Source: VGEM01 sp033764265
GTDB taxonomy: Bacteria > Pseudomonadota > Alphaproteobacteria > Rhodospirillales > Rhodospirillaceae
Assembly (NCBI GenBank): GCA_033764265.1
Contig: JANRJB010000145.1
Span: 1 to 36,659, forward strand
Reading direction: 5' to 3'
DNA length: 36,659 bases
Of this stretch, positions 31,223 to 36,659 are shown piece by piece. The number at the start of each line of letters is the position of its first letter. The stretch's first letter is position 1. A program made the translations under genes and the position numbers. Below the pieces are notes generated by a model. That model had not been told where the DNA came from, ran no database searches, and was given only the letters and a program-made list of their open reading frames with translations.

Positions 31223-31792
31223 CTATTTGCCCTTCCTGGCCTTTTTGGGGCGGTGGCCCGCGCCGATCTCCTCCAGCATGTTGGCCAGGTCGTCGGCGTG
31301 TTCCTCTTCCATCTTCAGAATCTCTTCGATCATGCGCCGGGTGGTGACATCGTCGTTGCCCAGCCAGCGGATGATCTCGGCGTAGGTCTCGATCGCCACG
31401 CGCTCGGCCACCAGGTCCTCGGTGATCATCTCCTCCAGCGTGTCGCCCTCGGTGTATTCGGCGTGCGAACGCGTCGCCAGGCCTTCCGGGTTGAAGTTCG
31501 GCACGCCGCCCAGCTGGGTGATGCGCGCGGCCACCCAGTCGGCGTGCATCTGTTCCTCGTTGGCGTGGGTCAGGAATTCCGCGGCGATCGGTTGGGCGTT
31601 GATGCCCTTGGCCATGAAGTGATGGTTCTTGTAGCGCAGGACGCAGACGATCTCGGTGGCCAGCACCTCGTTCAGCACGCCGATCACCTTTTTCTTGTCG
31701 GCCCGATAGGCGCCGGTGATGGCGCCGTCCATCATCTGGGCGCGGGCGCGCTTGCGGATTTTCTCGAGGTCGGACTTGAACGCTTGTTTCAT
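31223..31792 (-). CDS. Ferritin-like/bacterioferritin-type protein
   Basis: A 189-residue four-helix-bundle protein of the ferritin-like superfamily. The diiron ligands can be traced: LNEVLATEIVCVLRYKNHHF (first Glu), HANEEQMHADWVAARI (Glu-x-x-His), DLVAERVAIETYAEII (Glu) and MEEEHADDLANML (Glu-x-x-His). It resembles the bacterioferritin/DPS-like ferritin-like domain proteins of alphaproteobacteria; no haem-ligand Met is clear. It probably binds iron or acts as a diiron oxidase under stress. The ATG at 31792 has AGGAGT 7 bases upstream; a longer frame to 31909 is not supported. The C-terminus is a Lys-rich tail (RPKKARKGK). It leads a minus-strand run with the two binding proteins. Confidence 0.86.
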   Translation of the reverse strand: MKQAFKSDLEKIRKRARAQMMDGAITGAYRADKKKVIGVLNEVLATEIVCVLRYKNHHFMAKGINAQPIAAEFLTHANEEQMHADWVAARITQLGGVPNFNPEGLATRSHAEYTEGDTLEEMITEDLVAERVAIETYAEIIRWLGNDDVTTRRMIEEILKMEEEHADDLANMLEEIGAGHRPKKARKGK

Positions 31793-31874
31793 CGCGGTGA
31801 CTCCTGAACGCGGGGCGGGCACGCGGAAAATCGAAGCTAAACACCGCTGCCGGCTTTGACAAGGAATTGGGCTT

Positions 31875-31884
31875 GGCAATTGCC
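31875..31884. promoter_or_regulatory. Short palindrome between divergent genes
   Basis: GGCAATTGCC is a perfect 10-base palindrome, with TTGACA at 31857-31862 nearby, in the 156-base region between the ferritin-like gene and the membrane protein gene. It could be an operator or part of a promoter; the evidence is slight. Confidence 0.2.
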
Positions 31885-31948
31885 CCGGGTTCGCGCGAAA
31901 CGGTAGCATCCGTGTCGCCGTTGGGGTTTCGCAGCGAAGGCCGCCGCC

Positions 31949-32623
31949 ATGTCGCCGGACGTTTCACACGACATCCTCGTGTTCGCCCACGTCATTCTGT
32001 TCGTCTACTGGTTGGGGCCGGACTGGGGCGTTTGGGTCACCTCGCACTACATCGCCAAGCCCGGCCTGCCGGCGGACGAGCGTCGCCGCTTCCTGGCGGC
32101 GATGCTAAAGATCGACCTGTTGCCGCGCAGCTGCCTGATCGTGCTGCCGGCGCTCGGGCTGCAGCTGGCGGCGAACCTCGGCATGTCGCCGGTCACCGGC
32201 GGCTGGCTGGCGGCGTTCTGGGCGTTTTCGATCGGCTGGTTGGTCGTGTCGTGGCTGGTCTACCTGCGCAAGGGGCCGCTGGCCGGCGATCTGTTGCGCC
32301 GACTCGACAACGGCGTGCGCTACCTGGTCGCGCCGGCGTTCATTTTGTCCGGCTGTTACTCGCTGGCCACCGGCGCGTGGTTCGGGTCCAACTGGCTGGC
32401 GCTCAAGGTCGCGATCTATGGCGTGATCGTCGCGCTGGGGCTGATCCTGCGCTCGTTCGTCGGCCTGTGGGTCACCGGCTTCCAGCGCCTGGCGGTTGAA
32501 GGCCCCAAGGCCGAAATCGACACGTTGTTCTCCGATGCGCTCGCCCGCTCCAAGCCGGTGGTCTACGTGTTCTGGGGCTGCTCGGCGCTGATGGCGTTCC
32601 TGGGCATCGTCAAGCCGTTCTGA
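31949..32623 (+). CDS. Integral membrane protein of unknown function (224 aa)
   Basis: I do not recognise a named family. The protein has about six hydrophobic segments (near residues 8-30, 65-85, 85-110, 125-145, 150-175 and 200-222). It begins with HDILVFAHVILFVYWLGPDWGVW, in which a His, Trp and Gly lie within the first helix, a pattern seen in small haem- or copper-handling membrane proteins, but no complete haem-ligand set can be assigned. KIDLLPRSCLIVLPALG and LRSFVGLWVTGFQRLA are other polar-membrane stretches. The start at ATG 31949 follows a purine-rich GCGAAGG sequence. It is divergent from the ferritin-like gene and followed by the second paired hairpin element, then another membrane protein gene. 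Confidence 0.8.
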   Translation: MSPDVSHDILVFAHVILFVYWLGPDWGVWVTSHYIAKPGLPADERRRFLAAMLKIDLLPRSCLIVLPALGLQLAANLGMSPVTGGWLAAFWAFSIGWLVVSWLVYLRKGPLAGDLLRRLDNGVRYLVAPAFILSGCYSLATGAWFGSNWLALKVAIYGVIVALGLILRSFVGLWVTGFQRLAVEGPKAEIDTLFSDALARSKPVVYVFWGCSALMAFLGIVKPF

Positions 32624-32657
32624 CACGGCGCCGACCGGTGTAGAGTCGGCCGGTCTG

Positions 32658-32736
32658 CGAGTGGAACGGATTTGACATTCGCTACCTTGTCGGCAGCAAG
32701 ACCGAGATGCGAATGTCAAATCCAAAGCTCCACTCG
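32658..32736. repeat. Imperfect hairpin C of composite palindromic element 2
   Basis: Left arm 32658-32682 and right arm 32709-32736: an 8-base basal stem (CGAGTGGA), an asymmetric internal loop of 2 versus 5 bases with the extra bases on the right arm, then a perfect 15-base stem GGATTTGACATTCGC. The loop is 26 bases. Both outer hexamers are CGAGTG/CACTCG, a compensated form of CTAGTG/CACTAG. Confidence 0.9.
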
Positions 32737-32749
32737 AATCGTGTATTTG

Positions 32750-32825
32750 CTAGTGGTCCTTTGATTCCAACATTCGAAGGATTGCGCCCTGAACCGGGAT
32801 GCGAATGTTGGAATCGGACCACTAG
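32750..32825. repeat. Imperfect hairpin D of composite palindromic element 2
   Basis: Left arm 32750-32776 and right arm 32802-32825: a 10-base basal stem (CTAGTGGTCC), a 3-base bulge TTT on the left arm, then a perfect 14-base stem GATTCCAACATTCG. The loop is 25 bases. Its right foot directly touches the Shine-Dalgarno sequence of the next gene. Confidence 0.9.
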
Positions 32826-32839
32826 GGGAGGGGGCCGCC

Positions 32840-33664
32840 ATGCCCGGAACGATCCGGCTGTGGTTCGTGCGCGGTGTACTCGCGCTGATCGTGGCGCTGT
32901 ACGGCATGATCGGCTGGCTGTTCAACGCCGACCCGGCCGGCACCATGGTGGCTTTCGGCATCGGCGTCGAAGGCGCCATCGGCCTGACCACCGTGCGTAT
33001 CGGCTACGGCATGGGCTTCTGGACGCTGGCGCTGACCGCGCTCTACGGCCTGATCCGCCCGCGCCACGCCTATGCCTGCCTCAGCCTCTTGACGTTCATG
33101 CTGGCGTGCGTGGTGGCGACCCGGCTGACCGGGTTCCTGACCGACGGCGTCGACGCCAAACAGATCACCGAGCTGCGCGACGAAGGCCTCAGCTTCATCG
33201 TCTTCGTCGCCGCCTGGCTCGCCTATCCGCGCGCACGGCTGCCCGCCACCGTCGCGCCGCCACCGCCGACGTGGATGGCGAAGATCGCTTTCGGCCTGCT
33301 CGGGTTGGGTTATCTGGCCTATGGCGTGGCGCTGTGGGTCGCGCCCGAACTGGTGGAAAGTCGCGGCATGATTCTGCGCGAGGCGGTCTCGCTGACCACC
33401 GTGCGCACCGGCTTCGGCGCGCACTACATCGGCCTGGGGCTGATCGCGGCCTACGGCCTGGCCCGCTCCGGGCAACGCCTCACCTGCTTCTGGTTCGTGG
33501 CGGTGTGGACGGTGCTGATCATGGTCGGGCGGCTGGCCGGCCTGGCGCTCGACGGCATCGACGACCTGCAGCTGGTCGACACGGGGGTCGACGCGGTCAC
33601 GACGGTGATCGCGCTCGGCGGACTATGGGCCGCCCGGCGCGGGATTACCGGGTCTTCGGCTTGA
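32840..33664 (+). CDS. Membrane protein with two tandem DUF4345-like halves
   Basis: A 274-residue integral membrane protein with about eight hydrophobic segments in two repeated halves. The first half has IGLTTVRIGYGMGFWTLAL, ALYGLIRPRHA and ATRLTGFLTDGV; the second has VSLTTVRTGFGAHYIGLGL, AAYGLARSGQR and GRLAGLALDGI, in the same order and spacing. Each resembles the four-helix DUF4345 unit, whose function is unknown to me. A Pro-rich linker (VAPPPPTW, residues about 142-150) joins the halves. The ATG at 32840 follows GGGGAGGGGG, a strong ribosome-binding site adjoining hairpin D. The last 20 bases overlap the end of the convergent PII-like gene. Confidence 0.82.
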   Translation: MPGTIRLWFVRGVLALIVALYGMIGWLFNADPAGTMVAFGIGVEGAIGLTTVRIGYGMGFWTLALTALYGLIRPRHAYACLSLLTFMLACVVATRLTGFLTDGVDAKQITELRDEGLSFIVFVAAWLAYPRARLPATVAPPPPTWMAKIAFGLLGLGYLAYGVALWVAPELVESRGMILREAVSLTTVRTGFGAHYIGLGLIAAYGLARSGQRLTCFWFVAVWTVLIMVGRLAGLALDGIDDLQLVDTGVDAVTTVIALGGLWAARRGITGSSA

Positions 33665-33986
33665 GCGACGGCGCGAATTTCTCGCTGCGCATCACCTTCA
33701 CGTCGTTCATCCAGGCGATGACCGCGTAGTTCTCGAAGAACTTCTCCGCCAGCCGCGCCATCAGCGCCTCGGCGGCGCCCGGCTCGACGATGGTCTCGAT
33801 GCGTACGTTCTCGCCGTCGAGCGTGGTCGCGCCCAGCCCGCGCGTGCCCTGGCCGAACACCGAGGCGACCGTCAGGCCCGAGGCGCCGGCGGCGATCACC
33901 TCGCGCTTGATCGGTTCCAGCAGCACCGCCTCGGCGACGATGGTGATCTTCTTGAAGTCCGCCAAACGGCGCGCATTTGCGGTCAT
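33645..33986 (-). CDS. sbtB: PII-like protein, SbtB type
   Basis: A 113-residue protein of the PII superfamily. FKKITIVAEAVLLEPIKREVIAAGASGLTVASV is the first beta-alpha-beta half, with the T-loop region shortened to VFGQGTRGLGATTLDGENVRIETIVE and no Tyr51-type uridylylation site. AEALMARLAEKFFENYAVIAWMNDV forms the second half. In cyanobacteria SbtB binds the bicarbonate transporter SbtA and senses adenine nucleotides including cyclic AMP. The gene begins one base after the sbtA stop, with GGAGG ahead of its ATG at 33986, so the pair is co-expressed. The role as SbtA regulator is inferred from this context and the fold. Confidence 0.86.
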   Translation of the reverse strand: MTANARRLADFKKITIVAEAVLLEPIKREVIAAGASGLTVASVFGQGTRGLGATTLDGENVRIETIVEPGAAEALMARLAEKFFENYAVIAWMNDVKVMRSEKFAPSLKPKTR

Positions 33987-33987
33987 G

Positions 33988-34974
33988 TCAGCCTCCCGAT
34001 CCCGCCGCCCATTGGGCCATGGCAAGATACACCGGAATGCCGACCATCAGGTTGAAGGGGAAGGTCAGCGCCAGCGAGGCGGTCAGGTAATAGCCCGGGT
34101 TCGCTTCGGGCAGCGCCAGGCGCACCGCCGCCGGCGCGGCGATGTACGACGAACTGGCCGCGAGCGTCGCGAAGATCGCGGTGCCGCCGACCGACATTCC
34201 GACCAACTGGCTCAGCAGCACAGCGATGCCGGCGTGGACCAGGGGCATGGCGATGGCAAAGCCCACCAGGAACGGGCCGACCTTGGCGAAGTCCTTCAGC
34301 CGCTGGCCGGCTTGCAGCCCCAGGTCGAGCAGGAACAGGCACAACAGGCCGCGGAACAGATCGGTGAACACCGGCTTGACCGGGGCGTAGCCCGACGGCC
34401 CCGCCAGCGCGCCGATGATCAGACCGCCCACCAGCAACAGCACGCTCTTGCTGGCGGTGACCGCCTTGAGCGCGTCCATGGCCGAACCCTCGCGGGCGCC
34501 GGCCTTGGCGCCGGCGCGCTTGGCGATGGCCAGCGCCACCACGATCGCCGGCACCTCCATCACCGCGAGCAGGGCCGGGGCGAAGCCCTCGTACCTGATG
34601 CCGGCGGCGTCCAGGTAGGTCTGCACCGCCACGAACGTCACCGCCGACACCGAGCCGTAGTGCGCCGCCAACGCGGCGGCGTCGGCGGCGGCCAGACGGC
34701 CGGCCTTGCGCAGAATGACATAGCACCACAGCGGGATCGCCAGGCACAGACCGAGCGCGGCGATCAGCGGGCCGACGAAGGTGGAGAACGGCGTCTGCGA
34801 CAGCTCGACGCCGCCCTTCAGGCCGATCGACAGCATCAGGTAGATCGACAGGCCGCCCGCGACCTGGTCGGGGAACTTGAGGTCGCTCTTGATGTAAACC
34901 GCGGCGACGCCGAGCACGAAGCACAGCACGATCGGCGACAAGAGATTGGTTTGCGCAAGCTCGAGGATGTTCAT
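33988..34974 (-). CDS. sbtA: Sodium-dependent bicarbonate transporter, SbtA type
   Basis: A 328-residue inner-membrane protein with about ten hydrophobic segments, of the SbtA family of Na+-dependent bicarbonate symporters. Family features are LSIYLMLSIGLKGGVEL in the first half, AAHYGSVSAVTFVAVQTYLD around the first bound-substrate half helix, and the inverted-repeat counterpart ATLAASSSYIAAPAAVRLALPEANPG with LALTFPFNLMVGIPVYL. The start is ATG at 34974 (MNILELAQTNLLSP); upstream in-frame codons to 35055 look non-coding. It lies directly before sbtB and about 100 bases after the downstream end of the hydrolase gene on the same strand. SbtA is best known from cyanobacteria; no RuBisCO or carboxysome gene is in the window. 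Confidence 0.9.
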   Translation of the reverse strand: MNILELAQTNLLSPIVLCFVLGVAAVYIKSDLKFPDQVAGGLSIYLMLSIGLKGGVELSQTPFSTFVGPLIAALGLCLAIPLWCYVILRKAGRLAAADAAALAAHYGSVSAVTFVAVQTYLDAAGIRYEGFAPALLAVMEVPAIVVALAIAKRAGAKAGAREGSAMDALKAVTASKSVLLLVGGLIIGALAGPSGYAPVKPVFTDLFRGLLCLFLLDLGLQAGQRLKDFAKVGPFLVGFAIAMPLVHAGIAVLLSQLVGMSVGGTAIFATLAASSSYIAAPAAVRLALPEANPGYYLTASLALTFPFNLMVGIPVYLAMAQWAAGSGG

Positions 34975-35075
34975 GGGCGATTGCCCTCTGCCGCGCCCGC
35001 TGCACGTCGCCATCGGGCCGGGGCGGCACATAGGCCGGCCGGCGACCCGACACAAGCCCGCCGCCGGGATTTATT

Positions 35076-36476
35076 TCAGCGGTCGAGGAACGCGATGGCC
35101 TCCGCCGCGTAGGCCCGCAGCTCGTCTTCGGACACTTCGATCACGTCGCCCGACAGGCGCGGGTTCCAGGCCACCGCGCCCGGCAGCAGCGCCGCGCCGT
35201 CGGCCCCGGCCATGACCGGAATTTTCAACTGCGCGAAGCGTTCGGCGATCGGATAGCGCCAGTAGGCATTGAAGGCCAGGTACTGGGTGGTGGCCATTTT
35301 CACCTGCTCGGTGAAGGTGATGTGCATGATCTCGGGCGAAGGCAGGCCGCGGCCGCGCAGGTTGGCCGCCTCGTGCTGGAACCAGGGCACGTAGGTGTAA
35401 AGGTCCTTCAGCCGGCTCCACAGGAACATCACGTACAGGCCCTGCTGGTCGGGCACGACCTTGGGGCCGTGGTACTTGGTGAATTCGTCGAGCAATTCGC
35501 CGGTCATGATGTTGAGCCGGTTGATGATCAGGTGCCGCGCGCGCTGGGGCGCGCGGACCGCAATTTCCACGGCGACGTAACCGCCGAGCGAGGAGCCCAT
35601 CAGGTCGAACTCCTTCAGGCCGACCGCGTCGGCGAAACGCAGCGCGGCGTCGGCGTAGTAGCCAAGGTCGGGGTCGGCGCCGTCGGCGGTGCGCGGCGGC
35701 GACGAATCGCCCATGCCCATCAGGTCGGGCGCGTAAACGGGCCGCGTTTCCGCCAGAATGTCGAGCAGCGGCACTTGCACGCGCGCGGTCTGCGGGCCGG
35801 GATGCATGAAGATCAGCGGGCGCTGGGTGCGGGATTTGGATCGGCCCGGCGGGGCGCCATGCCAATAGTGAACCTGGCCTTCGGCCAGGTCGGCGAAGCG
35901 GCGCTTCATCACCTTGGGCTGATGCAACAGCCAGGGCCGCGACGTGGCGGCGTAACCCGCGCCATCGGGGATTGGTTGGCGCACCCACTTCGCGGCCGTG
36001 GCCTCGGCCGGCGTTGTGGTCGGCGCGGTATCGGCGGTGGTCTGGGTCAGCTCGCGGGCGATACGCCAGACCCCCGCATTCTGCCGCAGCTCCATGAAAT
36101 AGCGCCCGCTGCGCCGGATCGTCTCGCCGCCGGACTTGGGGGTCATCGCGATGGTGTACAACCCGCTCGCCAGCCCGACCGGACCGACCGCCTCCAGCAC
36201 TTCGGGCGTCACGTCCATGGTCACGGCGTTCGCCGCCATGAGCTGACGATAGGAGTCCACGACCGCTGCGCGCCCGCTTAGCGTCGCGCCGTTCATGGGG
36301 TGGTAGACGGTGTCGTCGGTCAGGCTTTGGGCGATGGTGTCCAGGTCGGCGGTATTCCAGGCGGCGAAGAAGCGATCGTGAAAGGCCCGGACCCCGGCAT
36401 CCTCGGCGCTGGCCGGTGCCAGCGATGTGGCGAGAAGGAGGGTTGCCGCAAAAACTCCAACAAAAGCCGCTTTCAT
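35076..36476 (-). CDS. Exported SnoaL-like and alpha/beta-hydrolase fusion protein
   Basis: A 466-residue exported protein with a Sec signal peptide (MKAAFVGVFAATLLLATSLA, cleavage near ASAED). Residues about 27-145 are a SnoaL/NTF2-like domain (FHDRFFAAWNTADLDTIAQS to GVWRIARELT). After a Thr/Ala-rich linker, residues about 215-466 are an alpha/beta-hydrolase with HPGP oxyanion-region motif, APDLMGMGDS and nucleophile elbow MGSSLGG (Ser296). The usual C-terminal catalytic histidine is not seen: the last histidine is H385, and the region after the acid candidate (GADG, about 425) has none. It may therefore be inactive or use an unusual residue. The ATG at 36476 with GGGAGGG upstream is the best start. 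It is divergent from the Rieske gene. Confidence 0.85.
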   Translation of the reverse strand: MKAAFVGVFAATLLLATSLAPASAEDAGVRAFHDRFFAAWNTADLDTIAQSLTDDTVYHPMNGATLSGRAAVVDSYRQLMAANAVTMDVTPEVLEAVGPVGLASGLYTIAMTPKSGGETIRRSGRYFMELRQNAGVWRIARELTQTTADTAPTTTPAEATAAKWVRQPIPDGAGYAATSRPWLLHQPKVMKRRFADLAEGQVHYWHGAPPGRSKSRTQRPLIFMHPGPQTARVQVPLLDILAETRPVYAPDLMGMGDSSPPRTADGADPDLGYYADAALRFADAVGLKEFDLMGSSLGGYVAVEIAVRAPQRARHLIINRLNIMTGELLDEFTKYHGPKVVPDQQGLYVMFLWSRLKDLYTYVPWFQHEAANLRGRGLPSPEIMHITFTEQVKMATTQYLAFNAYWRYPIAERFAQLKIPVMAGADGAALLPGAVAWNPRLSGDVIEVSEDELRAYAAEAIAFLDR

Positions 36477-36611
36477 TGTTCGAACCCTCCCGCTTTTTCG
36501 TGGCCTACAGTCGCATGGCGCCGCGCGCGCGGTCAAAAGCCGTCGCCGCCATGATCCTCGGACGCTGTTGTTCGTATACTGGAGAACACCGACCGAGCTG
36601 GGGAGCCGCCG

Positions 36612-36659
36612 ATGCTGATCAACAACTGGTATGTCGCCGCCGTCGCCGACGAGATCACC
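36612..36659 (+). CDS. Rieske-type oxygenase, N-terminal fragment
   Basis: Only 16 codons are in the window: MLINNWYVAAVADEIT. The pattern NNWYVAA followed by acidic residues is typical for the first strand of Rieske [2Fe-2S] aromatic-ring oxygenases such as the vanillate-demethylase group. A GGGGAG ribosome-binding site lies about 8 bases before the ATG at 36612, which supports a real start. The Rieske ligands and the substrate domain lie outside, so the assignment rests on the N-terminus alone. It is divergent from the hydrolase fusion gene, 135 bases away, and may share promoters with it. Confidence 0.6.
   Translation, partial: MLINNWYVAAVADEIT

Noticed and set aside
16454..32825. A composite transposon bounded by the two paired-hairpin elements
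   Set aside because: The 16 kb between holds ordinary chromosomal genes in typical alphaproteobacterial order and no transposase. The elements look like independent insertions.

Overview
The window is a high-GC chromosomal segment that looks like an alphaproteobacterium, plausibly a Rhodospirillales-type heterotroph. This is inferred from gene families and gene order: ubiA, rsmE and plant/alphaproteobacterial-type gshA in a row; a DUF374 acyltransferase beside lpxK; a PlcP-like phosphatase with a GT4 glycosyltransferase; and several Tat-exported DUF1838 and SBP_bac_5 proteins. Most genes are tightly packed, many overlapping by a few bases. No tRNA, rRNA, CRISPR array, prophage or complete insertion sequence was seen.

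Layout. 1-1.3 kb: end of xseA, then an overlapping M23 peptidase gene. 1.3-3 kb (minus): lpxK and a DUF374 lysophospholipid acyltransferase. 3-6.1 kb: a membrane-lipid remodelling block, with a PlcP-like phosphodiesterase and GT4 glycosyltransferase (minus, overlapping) divergent from a diacylglycerol-kinase family gene (plus). 6.2-7.9 kb: a small unknown protein and an HtrA/trypsin-like lipoprotein with a lower-GC N-terminal half. 7.9-10.4 kb: pmbA and a nitronate-monooxygenase/FabK-like flavoprotein. 10.5-11.8 kb: a small accessory island with a DUF4258/XRE toxin-antitoxin-like pair and a clearly AT-richer gene whose protein carries an R-x4-H (HEPN-like) motif. 11.9-16.4 kb: ubiD, a GAF/HD-GYP signalling protein, and ubiA. 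16.7-20.1 kb: rsmE, gshA, a chorismate mutase and a DUF1838 protein.

20.4-25.6 kb: three overlapping minus-strand genes (AMP/thymidine phosphorylase type 2, PRPP-synthetase homologue, beta-CASP metallo-beta-lactamase protein), divergent from a 6-phosphofructokinase. This looks like an RNA-to-nucleotide-to-sugar-phosphate salvage module. 25.6-28.1 kb: a second DUF1838 protein, CrcB, and an MBL hydrolase. 28.2-31.8 kb: two tandem paralogous peptide/nickel-type solute-binding proteins without transporter partners, and a ferritin-like protein. 31.9-33.7 kb: two membrane proteins. 33.6-35 kb: an SbtB-like PII protein and an SbtA-like bicarbonate transporter. 35-36.5 kb: a SnoaL-alpha/beta-hydrolase fusion, and at the edge the start of a Rieske oxygenase.

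The most unusual non-coding signal is a pair of composite palindromic elements (16454-16619 and 32658-32825). Each has two imperfect hairpins of about 75 nt in mirror orientation, separated by 13-14 nt. The outer hexamers are CTAGTG or CGAGTG, and the stems differ in sequence while pairing is kept. The organisation resembles BIME/REP or MITE-like elements, but the unit is larger. Two other repeat/hairpin clusters lie at 20226-20312 and 26641-26822.
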